Notes under the pieces: generated by a model
Told to the model about the DNA's origin: nothing
Seen by the model: only the letters and a program-made list of their open reading frames with translations
Databases searched by the model: none
In this document: piece after piece, positions 50,257 to 58,637 of the stretch
How the letters are laid out: the number at the start of each line of letters is the position of its first letter
Position numbering within the stretch: position 1 is the first letter of the stretch
Position numbers and translations under genes: made by a program
Assembly: GCA_034431435.1 (NCBI GenBank)
Contig: DAOUDG010000065.1
Coordinates: 1-64,000, forward strand
DNA length: 64,000 nt
Reading direction: 5' to 3'
DNA from: JAHCIE01 sp034431435
GTDB lineage: Bacteria > Chloroflexota > Anaerolineae > Epilineales > JAHCIE01

Positions 50257-50279
50257 GCGCGGGATGCCTCATCCCGCGC
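50257..50279 (-). terminator. Hairpin after recN
   Basis: A perfect 10-base GC-rich stem (50257-50266 with 50270-50279) with a three-base loop, located between the recN stop and the pepF start. No T-run is present leftward. Confidence 0.5.
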
Positions 50280-50314
50280 AAGCCGTGAGTTCCGGGCCAG
50301 GATGACCAGGCTCC

Positions 50315-52084
50315 CTAGTGGGCGGCGCGCTCGCCAGTCTTGAGGCTGGCCGTATTGCTCAGCATCTCCAGGGCCGTCTGGCGCGTCAGGCTAGTATCCG
50401 CGCCGAGCATGACAGCGATCTCGTCGACGCGCTCGTCGCCGTCGATGGCGCGGATGACCGTGGCGGTACGGTCGCCGACGACGCGCTTGGCGACGCTAAA
50501 GTGGCTGTCACCATACGAGGCAATCTGGGGCAGGTGGGTGATACAGATGACCTGATGAGTGAGGGCGGGCACACCGTTGGCGGTCGTCAGCCGCCACAGT
50601 TTGCGGCCGACAATCTCGCCGACGCGGCCGCCTATGCCCTGGTCGATCTCGTCGAAGATGAGCGTCGGCACGGTATCCCCCGCTGCCAGGACGGTCTTGA
50701 GAGCCAGCATCAGGCGCGACGTCTCGCCGCCGGAGGCGATCTTGACTAGTGGCTTGAGCGGCTCGCCGGGGTTGGGCGAGATGAGGAACTCCACGTGATC
50801 GACGCCCGTGGCATCGAAGGCGTAGCGGCGGTCGTCGATGGGGCAGCCATCGTCCGCCTCGACGCGCGCCAGGTGAGCCGCGAACTGGGTGCGCTCCATG
50901 CGCAACTCGGCCAGTTCGACTTCCACCGCGCGGGCCATCCGCTCGCCCGCCGCGCGGCGAGCCTGGGACAGCGCCTCGGCCTGCCCGCCCAGCACCACCA
51001 ACAGCCGTTCCTCCTCGGCGGCCAGTTGCTCCATGCGCTCGCCCCGATTCTCGATGCCGGCCAGCTCGACCGAGGCGCGTTCGGCGAAGGCGAGGACATC
51101 GTCGATCGTCTCGCCGTATTTGCGCTTCAAGTTGTGGATGAGGGTCAGCCGCTCCTCCACCTCTTGTAGCCGCGCCGGGTTAGCCTCGATCTCGTCGCGG
51201 TAGTCACGCATGGCGCGTCCGACATCTTCCAGGCTGTCCATCGCCGCGACGAATGCGGCGTCCTGGTCGGCCAGGCGAGGGTCAAGGCGGGCCAGACCGC
51301 CCAGGTTGTCGGCGGCGTCGCCGAGCAGGTCGAGCACGCCGCGCTGCTCATCGCCCGGCTCGTAGAGGAGGGCATAGACCATCTCAGCCATCTCCATGAG
51401 CTTGTGGGCGTTGACCAGCCGTACCCGCTCCTGAAGCAGGTCCTGGTCCTCAGCCGCGCTCAGCTCGGCGGCCTCGATTTCGTCCACCTGGAAACGCAGC
51501 ATCTCCTGGCGGCGGGCTAACTCGCGCTCGTCGCGGCGCAGGGCAACCAGTTCGCCGCGCACGGCGCGCACGGCGCGCACCGTCTCGGCCAGTTCGGCGC
51601 GCGGCGCGCCCAGGCCCGCGTAGCGGTCGAGAAGCTCGATATGCTGGCGCACGCGGAGGAGGGACAGATGCTCGCTCTGGCCGTGGATGTCGACAAGAGC
51701 CTCGCCGACCGCGCCGAGAATGGCGGCCGTCACCGCCCGGCCGTTGACGCGGCCGGTGCTGCGACCGGCCGCGGTAATCTCGCGGGTGAGGATGAGATCG
51801 TCGCTCTCTGCGGCGGCTTCGGTCAGGCCATACTCGTCCAGAACCGGCTGCAGTAGGGCGCGCTGATCGTCCGACAGGGCAAAGACGCCCTCAAGCCGCG
51901 CCCGGTCAGCGCCCGCCCGCACCCAGGCCGAGTCGGCGCGCGCCCCCAGCAGGACGCCGAGGGCGTCGACGATGATGGACTTGCCGGCCCCTGTCTCGCC
52001 AGTCAACACATTGAAGCCGGGCGCCAGGCGAAGATGGAGACGGTCGATGATGGCAAAGTCTTGGATGCTTAGCTCGACCAGCAC
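50315..52084 (-). CDS. recN: DNA repair protein RecN
   Basis: A 589-residue SMC-like ATPase in double-strand break repair. Walker A GETGAGKSII is at residues 30-39, the middle 150-380 is coiled-coil rich, signature SGGETSRLMLALK is near 460 and Walker B LIFDEIDQGIGG near 495. It is of standard length and starts MLVELSIQDFAIID, which matches the family. A promoter with 17-base spacing lies upstream. Confidence 0.96.
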   Translation of the reverse strand: MLVELSIQDFAIIDRLHLRLAPGFNVLTGETGAGKSIIVDALGVLLGARADSAWVRAGADRARLEGVFALSDDQRALLQPVLDEYGLTEAAAESDDLILTREITAAGRSTGRVNGRAVTAAILGAVGEALVDIHGQSEHLSLLRVRQHIELLDRYAGLGAPRAELAETVRAVRAVRGELVALRRDERELARRQEMLRFQVDEIEAAELSAAEDQDLLQERVRLVNAHKLMEMAEMVYALLYEPGDEQRGVLDLLGDAADNLGGLARLDPRLADQDAAFVAAMDSLEDVGRAMRDYRDEIEANPARLQEVEERLTLIHNLKRKYGETIDDVLAFAERASVELAGIENRGERMEQLAAEEERLLVVLGGQAEALSQARRAAGERMARAVEVELAELRMERTQFAAHLARVEADDGCPIDDRRYAFDATGVDHVEFLISPNPGEPLKPLVKIASGGETSRLMLALKTVLAAGDTVPTLIFDEIDQGIGGRVGEIVGRKLWRLTTANGVPALTHQVICITHLPQIASYGDSHFSVAKRVVGDRTATVIRAIDGDERVDEIAVMLGADTSLTRQTALEMLSNTASLKTGERAAH

Positions 52085-52153
52085 AGCGCCCTCGCGAAGG
52101 GGTAGGCCAGCGGCGCACGGGAAGACAGCCTCTGGCGGCGATAGTTTGCCCCT

Positions 52154-52182
52154 ATTTTATCCGAAAGGTCGCACCGTGACAA
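52154..52182 (-). promoter_or_regulatory. Promoter of recN
   Basis: Leftward TTGTCA, 17-base spacer, TAAAAT, about 75 bases before the start codon. No LexA-type box was recognised. Confidence 0.75.
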
Positions 52183-52197
52183 GTACAAGTGTTCGAC

Positions 52198-52839
52198 TTA
52201 GGGCAAGGCCGTGCAATACTTTATCACGCTGACATCATCGATGAAGAAGCTCGTCGTGTTCGATTCGTCGGTGTGGGCGACGAAGGCGAGGCGGATGGTC
52301 TGCCCCGCGTAGGCGCTGGGCAGGGTGAAGACGCTTTCCTGGTAGCTGGCCCGGGCGTCACCGTCGGTCAGAGTTTGTAGCGTCTCAAGCGGCTGATTAT
52401 TGGCGTCGCGAATCTCAATCCTCAGCGTGTCAAAGGGATGGGTCTGTTCCTCAGTGGACACCAGCCACCAGTAACCCACCACCAGGCGGGCGGAGGTGTC
52501 GGGGACAGTCAACGTTTGAGACAGCGTCTCGTCGATATTGTTGTCGCCGCCCAGCCACGCCTTCCACGTCCCACCGTGGGCAGGGGGTGGGTCGGTATCA
52601 TCGATAATCATGCTGCCGACGCTACTCTGCGCCTGCCAGGCAGTGGTTGGCAGGCCGGCCTCGAAGCCGCCGTCGGCCACGAGTTGCGTGGGTCCGCAGC
52701 CCTGGCTAATGTGGGGGAGATAGATGGTCTGATCGGCGGCCGGCGCCGCCTGCCCCACCGTCGCCGTCCTTGCCGCCGCCACGAGCGCCGCGAAGGCGAG
52801 GGCCGCAAGGACGAGGGGCACGAAACGTCGCTGATGCAT
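52198..52839 (-). CDS. Secreted protein with a jelly-roll-like domain
   Basis: A 213-residue exported protein. A signal peptide covers about residues 1-32 (VPLVLAALAFAALVAAARTA), followed by the motif QTIYLPHIS often seen at the start of mature Chloroflexota surface proteins. Residues 50-210 resemble a carbohydrate-binding jelly roll (LVADGGFEAGLPTTAW, FFIDDVSVIKYC), similar to the last domain of the DNRLRE protein at 15-17.7 kb. No catalytic residues are evident. ATG 52839 has CAGGAG upstream. It follows the DUF5666 gene region and ends before recN. Confidence 0.7.
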   Translation of the reverse strand: MHQRRFVPLVLAALAFAALVAAARTATVGQAAPAADQTIYLPHISQGCGPTQLVADGGFEAGLPTTAWQAQSSVGSMIIDDTDPPPAHGGTWKAWLGGDNNIDETLSQTLTVPDTSARLVVGYWWLVSTEEQTHPFDTLRIEIRDANNQPLETLQTLTDGDARASYQESVFTLPSAYAGQTIRLAFVAHTDESNTTSFFIDDVSVIKYCTALP

Positions 52840-52929
52840 GCTGGCTCCTGGGTGCTGCGCGCCGCCGCCCGCGTCCCCGGCGCGAACACCAGGGGCACGG
52901 GCGGCGGCATCACCGATGTTCAACCTGGC

Positions 52930-54423
52930 CTACGGGGTCGCGTCCACTTCGCTGACTTCGATGCTGAGCGCGTCTACCGAGGCGTCCGCCAGGCGGACGC
53001 CCTTGACCTCCACAACCTTGCCCACTTCGAGCGCGCCATGCTCGGTGTCGACGCGGGTGCGTGGGCCGATGTGCACCACGCGGAAGTCGGTATCGCTCAC
53101 CCTGACCCTGATATCGTATTTGTCGTCCTGGGACGTGGTCACGGCGTCGACTACGCCGCGGAAGCGGACATACACGCCGGTACCCACCTCAGGCCGGCCC
53201 TTGACCTCGATCTCGCGCGCCTTGACGACGCCATCCGTGCCGAGAATACCCTTCACCTGCACGTATGCGCCGACGGCCGCCGCGCCGTGTTCCTGGTCGA
53301 TCTCGGTATCAGCGGTCACCCGGACCTTGCGGCCGCTCACCACCCACTCGCCGATCAGACCATTCTCAGGGAGCTGGTCGATGACGCCAGGGAAGGCGAC
53401 GGGCGTCTCGGTCGATGGCCGGGGCATCTTCACCTCAATACGCCGCGCGTCCACCGACCCATCGGAGCGGCGCATGCCAGTCACCTCGACCAGCGAGCCG
53501 ACGGTCACCGCGCCATGCTCCTCATCAATTTCGGTGTCCGCGCTGACGTGGACGACCACATCGCCCACCTGCCAATCACCGACGAGGCTGCCGGCGAGGG
53601 TCGCCTTCACAGCCGACTTAACCATTACCCTGGGCAACGCCTTCACGACGCCGTAGAACTTGACCAGCGAGCCGCGGGCAGGCGAGACGATGACCTCGAT
53701 TTCCGTGGCGGCGAGGGAGCCATCGGTCCGCCGCTCTCCCTTGACACGCACGATGGCGCCGACCACCACCCGGCCGCGTTCCTGGTCAATCTCGGTCCGC
53801 TCCGTGACGTGGACGGTGGTCGTGTTGACGATCCAGTCGCCGACCAGCCCCCGCTCCGGCAGGGCGCGCACGACGCCCACCATCTCGCCGCGGTCGCCGC
53901 CGGGCAGCTTCACGACCTCGATGCGCGTCGCGTTGACCGAGCGGTCCTCGGCGCGGGTCCCGCGAACCTTGACCAATGCGCCCACGGCTACCGCGCCGTT
54001 GGTCTGGTCAATGGCGGTATCGGCGGTCACGTGTACCGTGACGTCATTCACCTTCCAATCACCTACCAGCCCACCCTCGGGCAGCTTGAGCACGAAGCCC
54101 ATCAACTCGACCCCGCCGGTGGGGGGACGCTCGACCTCGATCCGGCTGGCGTTGATCGCGTTCTCACCGGCGCGTGCGCCTTCCACCTCGACGCGAGAGC
54201 CCACGACGACGGCGCCATCACTCTGGTCAATGGTGGTGGCGTCGGTGACGTGTACCGTGATGTCGTTCACCTTCCAGTCGCCAACCAGCCCAGACTCGGG
54301 CAACTTGGTGACAACACCGGTAAACTCAATTTCGCCGCGATCGTCGGCCAGCGCGACGCCGCCCAGGGCTAGGGCGACCACAACGGCCAGGAACGCGGCC
54401 CATGTCCAAACCCGGATGCGCAT
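52930..54423 (-). CDS. Exported protein of six DUF5666 repeats
   Basis: A 497-residue exported protein with a signal peptide (residues 1-27, WAAFLAVVVALALGGVALA). Six tandem units of about 65-75 residues follow, each with the pattern F-x-GVV-x-x-LP, LVGDW, VHV, IDQ-x-x-GA, VG, V-x-V-x-G and ending in RIEV. This is the DUF5666 fold, a small beta domain of unknown function. Repeat 4 has a 12-residue insert, and repeat 6 is the most divergent. The start could also be 54429 (MSMRIRV); I chose MRIRVW. A structural or binding role outside the cell is inferred. Confidence 0.85.
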   Translation of the reverse strand: MRIRVWTWAAFLAVVVALALGGVALADDRGEIEFTGVVTKLPESGLVGDWKVNDITVHVTDATTIDQSDGAVVVGSRVEVEGARAGENAINASRIEVERPPTGGVELMGFVLKLPEGGLVGDWKVNDVTVHVTADTAIDQTNGAVAVGALVKVRGTRAEDRSVNATRIEVVKLPGGDRGEMVGVVRALPERGLVGDWIVNTTTVHVTERTEIDQERGRVVVGAIVRVKGERRTDGSLAATEIEVIVSPARGSLVKFYGVVKALPRVMVKSAVKATLAGSLVGDWQVGDVVVHVSADTEIDEEHGAVTVGSLVEVTGMRRSDGSVDARRIEVKMPRPSTETPVAFPGVIDQLPENGLIGEWVVSGRKVRVTADTEIDQEHGAAAVGAYVQVKGILGTDGVVKAREIEVKGRPEVGTGVYVRFRGVVDAVTTSQDDKYDIRVRVSDTDFRVVHIGPRTRVDTEHGALEVGKVVEVKGVRLADASVDALSIEVSEVDATP

Positions 54424-54522
54424 AGACATTGCCTCCTCGCGCTATATCCATCATCGTGGTCGGGGGGTTGGGGCAGTGGTCCACGATGGCACTCAACACG
54501 ACGCCTCGGCGCGCCGAAAGAT

Positions 54523-54556
54523 ACGCTGTCGGGCGGTGCGCACCGCCCGACAGCGT
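54523..54556. terminator. Perfect palindromic hairpin between the zinc-ribbon and DUF5666 genes
   Basis: A perfect 16-base stem (54523-54538 with 54541-54556) with a two-base turn, lying 28 bases after the zinc-ribbon stop. It is most simply a transcription terminator for the NAD kinase unit. Confidence 0.75.
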
Positions 54557-54583
54557 TGTTTGTCACATTTTCATCAGATGGGG

Positions 54584-55363
54584 TTAGCGCAGGCGGGCGA
54601 CGGCAGCTACAATCGCCGCGATGACGTAGAACAGATTGAAGCCCACTCGCAGGCCGAGGGGCCTTGCCAGGACGACCATAAGACCCGCGCCGAGCAGGAT
54701 GCATGCCCCGGCCAGGATTTGCATCCCCAGGCCCCGCTTGTAGCGGATGACGCGGCTCATCAGGTCAGCGATGATGCCACCGGCGGCCATGCCGATGATG
54801 ATGGTGAAGAAGCCGAAGAAGCCGCCCGCCAGCGAGCCGACCGCCGCGCCCACGATGGACAGCAGCAATCCGACCGAGCCGGCCTTCAGGTAGTCCAGCG
54901 CCGACAGATTGTAGAAGGGGTTCTTGCGAACGGCGGCGCACTCCTTACAGCGCAGCCCGACCGGCGTTCGCACCGAGCACTCAGGGCAGATCGGCTTGCC
55001 GCACTTGCTACAACGCAGCACCGTCTGGCGGCCAGAGCCACACACGCACGTGACCGCGTCCACCTCGGCGGCAACATCCTCCGGCGCGGGGCCGAGCTTG
55101 GCGGCGATGCGCGCCAGGCCCAGGCGGGCTTCCTCGCTGGCCGGGTTCATCTGCTGGACCCGCTGCAAGATGCGGCGCTTCTCGGGCAGGTCCTCGACGA
55201 CGCCCGCCAATGCCAGCCAGGCGTCCTCACTGTAGGGGTAGTCGTCGACAGCGCGCCGCAGCAGAGTCTCCGCCTCGGCGCGGTCGCCGACACGGGCGGC
55301 GGCTTCGCCCTGTCGAATCAGGCTGTCAAGCTCCAGAGAATCCTTGCCAACGCTTGTACTCAT
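54584..55363 (-). CDS. TPR-like, zinc-ribbon, membrane protein
   Basis: A 259-residue protein of three parts. Residues 10-90 are helical TPR-like pairs. Residues 106-142 hold eight Cys (106, 108, 118, 121, 126, 129, 139, 142), enough for two zinc sites of B-box or ribbon type. From residue 155 come about four hydrophobic segments. The layout fits a membrane-anchored adaptor; no enzyme motif is seen. Its ATG overlaps the NAD kinase stop (ATGA), so translation of the two is coupled. I do not know a function. Confidence 0.75.
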   Translation of the reverse strand: MSTSVGKDSLELDSLIRQGEAAARVGDRAEAETLLRRAVDDYPYSEDAWLALAGVVEDLPEKRRILQRVQQMNPASEEARLGLARIAAKLGPAPEDVAAEVDAVTCVCGSGRQTVLRCSKCGKPICPECSVRTPVGLRCKECAAVRKNPFYNLSALDYLKAGSVGLLLSIVGAAVGSLAGGFFGFFTIIIGMAAGGIIADLMSRVIRYKRGLGMQILAGACILLGAGLMVVLARPLGLRVGFNLFYVIAAIVAAVARLR

Positions 55364-56226
55364 CTTAGCCTCTCCAGCAGCGTCTCAAAAAAGTAAGTCA
55401 GTGGTCGCAAACGAATGAATACGGCCCGATGGGGACTGCACATCACCCGGATGGTATCGCCGGGCGCGAGGTCCAGGTTGACCTGACCATCGACGGATAG
55501 CACCGAGGGCGGCTCCGCCCTCGGCTCGATTTCAATCTGCGCGGTCAGCGGCGCCACGAGAGGCCGCAGGGCCAGAACGTGGGCCGCCACCGGGGCCAGC
55601 ACCAGGGCCGGCGTATCGGGGGCCAGGATGGGGCCACCCGCCGCCACAGCATAGGCGGTGGAGCCGGTCGACGTCGCCACGATGAGGCCGTCCCCGGCAA
55701 TGGCGCTGAACGCGGCCCCATCGATGCGCGTGTCCAGATGGACAGTACGCGGCGCGCTGCCGCGTCCCACGAAACAATCGTTGAGGCCATCGGTCTGAAG
55801 CAGGCGCGCCCCATCGCGCCACAGTTCGACCCGCAGCATGGCGCGACGGTCGAGCCAGCCCTCACCCTCCAGGATGCGCCGCATTCCCGTCACGGCGTCG
55901 TCGGGTCGCAACTCAGTCAGGAAGCCGCGCCGACCAAAGTTGACGCCGAGCAAGGCCACGCCGCTGGGAGCGGCCGAGCGCGCCGCCCGCAACAGCGTCC
56001 CATCGCCGCCCAGGGTGACCACCAGGTCGAGGTCATGCATTTGACGCACTAGGGCGCCCTGATCCCACGCCGAGGCCGTCCAAACTGTGCCGCCCTCGGC
56101 CTGTACCAGGTCCGCCAGCTCCGCCTCGAGGCCGAGGGTCTGGGGAATCCGGGGGTGATGGAGAATGCCGACGCGGCGCACGGAGGGAGGCAGGGTATCC
56201 TGGGCCAGGGGCAACGCGTCTGTCAT
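55360..56226 (-). CDS. nadK: NAD kinase
   Basis: A 288-residue kinase that phosphorylates NAD to NADP. GGDGT is at residues 73-77, NDCFV (the NE/D motif) near 165 and the family block IVATSTGSTAYAVAAGGPI near 195. Length is normal. I start it at ATG 56226; the frame extension to 56268 has no signal. It is the first gene of a two-gene unit with the zinc-ribbon membrane protein, behind a promoter at 56304-56332. Confidence 0.95.
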   Translation of the reverse strand: MTDALPLAQDTLPPSVRRVGILHHPRIPQTLGLEAELADLVQAEGGTVWTASAWDQGALVRQMHDLDLVVTLGGDGTLLRAARSAAPSGVALLGVNFGRRGFLTELRPDDAVTGMRRILEGEGWLDRRAMLRVELWRDGARLLQTDGLNDCFVGRGSAPRTVHLDTRIDGAAFSAIAGDGLIVATSTGSTAYAVAAGGPILAPDTPALVLAPVAAHVLALRPLVAPLTAQIEIEPRAEPPSVLSVDGQVNLDLAPGDTIRVMCSPHRAVFIRLRPLTYFFETLLERLR

Positions 56227-56303
56227 GGCAGCCTTCGATGTCCTGCGCCACGCCAGACATGGCCCCAACTGGCCGGTCAGACCCTCGCAGCGCGTTACCA
56301 GGA

Positions 56304-56332
56304 ATGTTAGCCGTGGGCCGGACGCTAGTCAA
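56304..56332 (-). promoter_or_regulatory. Promoter of nadK
   Basis: Leftward TTGACT, 17-base spacer, TAACAT, about 80 bases before the start codon. Confidence 0.65.
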
Positions 56333-56356
56333 GACACCGGCGCGACTGATTCACAA

Positions 56357-56383
56357 ACCCTAAAGGCCCGGCGGACCTTTAGG
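56357..56383 (-). terminator. Hairpin after the C39-peptidase gene
   Basis: A perfect nine-base stem (56357-56365 with 56375-56383) followed leftward by TTTGTG, between the peptidase stop and the nadK promoter. Confidence 0.65.
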
Positions 56384-56415
56384 GCCTGGAGTCGCGAGTA
56401 TCAATCACAAGCGCC

Positions 56416-57489
56416 CTAGCCGCCCAGGTGGGTCAAGGTCTCCTGGGCGCGAGTGTAGAAGCGGTTGGCGGCGACGGACGCCGCATACGCCTCGCGCGCG
56501 CCCGCCTTATCGCCCATGTTCTCCAGGGCCACCCCTCGGTAGTAGAGCATCTCTTCGTGGACGGGGGCCTTCGCCAGAACCGGCTGCGTCAACTGCGCTA
56601 GCCGCTGCCAGCGGCCCGCCTGCGCGAGCGCCTGGAAGTGGCCGAACTGGTACCAGTAGTAGCGGAAGGGGAGACCTAGCCCATAGGCCTTCTCATAGGC
56701 CCCCAGGGCCTCGGCGTGGCGGCCCTGGTTCAGCAGAGCATCGCCCAGCGCGAACCAGTGCAGGCCGTTGGTCGGCTCGGCCTCGATGGCGGCGCGGTCG
56801 TTGGCCTCGGCGCGCTGCCACATCTGGCTGTCACTGGCGTCGGGGCCAAGAATGGCGCGCACCAGCGGCTCTTGCTCCGCCCGATACACCGGAATGAAGA
56901 TGCGGTTGGTGTTGAACTCACCCCAGCGCGCGTTGAACTCATCCCACGACCAGCGCTGGTCGGGGCCGAGAAGCGAGTCGTCGAAGGTGACGGTGTCGCG
57001 TTCGGCATTGTAGCCTGTTACCAGGCGATAGTGGCCCATTCCCCCGTCGTCGAGTAGCCACTGCTCGACAATGACCGGGATGTCGTTGCTGATGAGCAGA
57101 TGCAGCGTCTCGCGGCTGCCGTTGACCCGCACCTGCGCGCCGAGGCCCTGGTCGCGGATGTACTGTGCGATCTCGTGGGGGTTGACGTTGACATCCTTGG
57201 GGTTGGGCTTGAGGGCGTTGACCACTTCGGTCTGGGTGCGCATCACGCCCCAGTTGCTGATAGCGATGGCGGTTGTCGTCGGCCCACAGTTGTTCAAGCC
57301 CTGGTACTGGTGCTTGGGGTTGGGCAGATACACTTTGGGTAAGATGGACTTCAGCTCAAAGCCCGCCCGGGGAGGCGGCAGCGTCGCCAGCGGCTCGCCG
57401 TCGGGGCTAGGCTCGGCGTGGGCGGGTGTTGCCGCCCATACGACAAGCAGCGCAGCGATCAGGAGCGACCAGGGCAGATGGCGCTTCAT
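56416..57489 (-). CDS. Exported C39-like cysteine peptidase with TPR tail
   Basis: A 357-residue protein with a signal peptide (1-25, cleavage after AHA). A papain-like C39 domain covers about 50-200: Cys68 in NNCGPTTTAIA, His153 in GMGHYRLVTGYN and Asp170/171 in TFDDS. The last 140 residues are helical TPR-type repeats (WFALGDALLNQGRHAEALGAYEKAYGLG). Stand-alone C39_2-type domains may cut or bind peptides; the substrate is unknown. It begins 26 bases after the L,D-transpeptidase stop, so the two are an envelope operon. Confidence 0.87.
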   Translation of the reverse strand: MKRHLPWSLLIAALLVVWAATPAHAEPSPDGEPLATLPPPRAGFELKSILPKVYLPNPKHQYQGLNNCGPTTTAIAISNWGVMRTQTEVVNALKPNPKDVNVNPHEIAQYIRDQGLGAQVRVNGSRETLHLLISNDIPVIVEQWLLDDGGMGHYRLVTGYNAERDTVTFDDSLLGPDQRWSWDEFNARWGEFNTNRIFIPVYRAEQEPLVRAILGPDASDSQMWQRAEANDRAAIEAEPTNGLHWFALGDALLNQGRHAEALGAYEKAYGLGLPFRYYWYQFGHFQALAQAGRWQRLAQLTQPVLAKAPVHEEMLYYRGVALENMGDKAGAREAYAASVAANRFYTRAQETLTHLGG

Positions 57490-57515
57490 GGCGAGAGGTC
57501 CTCGTGGGTCTCGGC

Positions 57516-58517
57516 TCATGGATGGACGTACACCCACGTTCCCAGGTTATCCGGCGAGGCCAGCGCGCGGTTCTTGTCCGGCGGAACGACGGGGCCTGCC
57601 CAGGTAAACAGGAACTTGGCGTCCTCAGGCGACAGATTCACGCAGCCGTGGCTGAGAACTTCCCCGAACTTATCGTGCCAGTACGCGCCATGCAGCGCGT
57701 AGCGCTCAGTAAAATACATGGTCCAGGGAACTTCCTCCAGCCAGTACGGATCGTTGTCCTTCCAGCCACCGGCCATGAACTCACCGATCTTCTTCTCGTA
57801 GACGTGGAAGAAGCCTTCCTTGGTGGGCGTCGGTTCCTTGCCGCTGGACATCAGCGTAGCAAACACCAGACGGTCCCCCTCATAGGCCGCGACGGTCTGC
57901 TGCGTCAGGTTGACATCGATCCACTTGTCGCTGGGGCCAACGTCAGCCGGTCGCACGACCCGCTTCACCTCGCGCACCTGGGCCGAGTTGACCCACTGGG
58001 CGGGGCCAATGCGCCACCAACCGCCGTCGACTCCCAGCAGCGCAACCGGCGTATAGCGGTCCAGCGTCGCTACCAGCGCGCCGTTGGTGTTGGGCGCGTC
58101 GTAGGTTGTCGTATCCGGGTCCATGATAAAGCCGATGCCGCCCTGCTGGTTCCCCGCTGCATGGTAGCCACGCAGGGCCGTAATGGGGAAGGCCGACAGG
58201 TAGTCGTAGTCGAGCCACTCGCCGCTGCCGACTCTGGCCCACATGGTCTCACCGACCTGGCGCGTCTCGACGATGGACAGCCACGTATTCCAGGCCGACA
58301 GGCGGAGCTGGCGGCGGCCGTCCGGCGCGTCGTAGGTCCAGGTCTGCGCCACGACGCGCTCCCAGGCCCCAAAGGTGGCGGACATATCAGCGCCGTTGGC
58401 CTGCCCAGGCGGGCGGCTATCCTTGCCACTATCGGCGGCGACAATGCCGCCGCCAACGAGCGTCAGCAGTACCGCCAGGGTCAGGGCCGGAACACAGGCC
58501 AGATGGCCGGGCCTCAT
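57516..58517 (-). CDS. L,D-transpeptidase (YkuD family)
   Basis: A 333-residue exported enzyme. After a signal peptide (about 1-30) comes a region of SH3-like character, then the YkuD domain from about 205 (KWIDVNLTQQTVAAYEGDRLV) to the active site SHGCVNLS near 298, with the upstream His in ALHGAYWH. These enzymes form 3-3 peptidoglycan cross-links or attach proteins to the wall. Its presence implies a meso-DAP-like or compatible wall peptide, which is of interest in Chloroflexota. The ATG at 58517 has GGAGAG upstream and a promoter lies beyond. Confidence 0.92.
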   Translation of the reverse strand: MRPGHLACVPALTLAVLLTLVGGGIVAADSGKDSRPPGQANGADMSATFGAWERVVAQTWTYDAPDGRRQLRLSAWNTWLSIVETRQVGETMWARVGSGEWLDYDYLSAFPITALRGYHAAGNQQGGIGFIMDPDTTTYDAPNTNGALVATLDRYTPVALLGVDGGWWRIGPAQWVNSAQVREVKRVVRPADVGPSDKWIDVNLTQQTVAAYEGDRLVFATLMSSGKEPTPTKEGFFHVYEKKIGEFMAGGWKDNDPYWLEEVPWTMYFTERYALHGAYWHDKFGEVLSHGCVNLSPEDAKFLFTWAGPVVPPDKNRALASPDNLGTWVYVHP

Positions 58518-58584
58518 GCATCTCTCCGTCGTGTATCGACTCGCGCGGCGCGCGGCGACTATGAGCCGCTGCAAAGCGTGGAAT

Positions 58585-58614
58585 ATTATACGCACAGGGG
58601 GCCCATCATAACAA
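58585..58614 (-). promoter_or_regulatory. Promoter of the L,D-transpeptidase operon
   Basis: Leftward TTGTTA, 18-base spacer, TATAAT, about 70 bases before the start codon. Confidence 0.75.
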
Positions 58615-58637
58615 ACGCAGCGCGGTCCACGGCAGCG

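Noticed and set aside
52438..54372. 644-residue rightward frame opposite the DUF5666 and secreted-protein genes
   Set aside because: The apparent internal repeats only mirror the DUF5666 repeats on the other strand.
54523..54556. Perfect 34-base palindrome as a possible operator
   Set aside because: It is far from the next start codon's promoter region and right after a stop codon, so a terminator is simpler.
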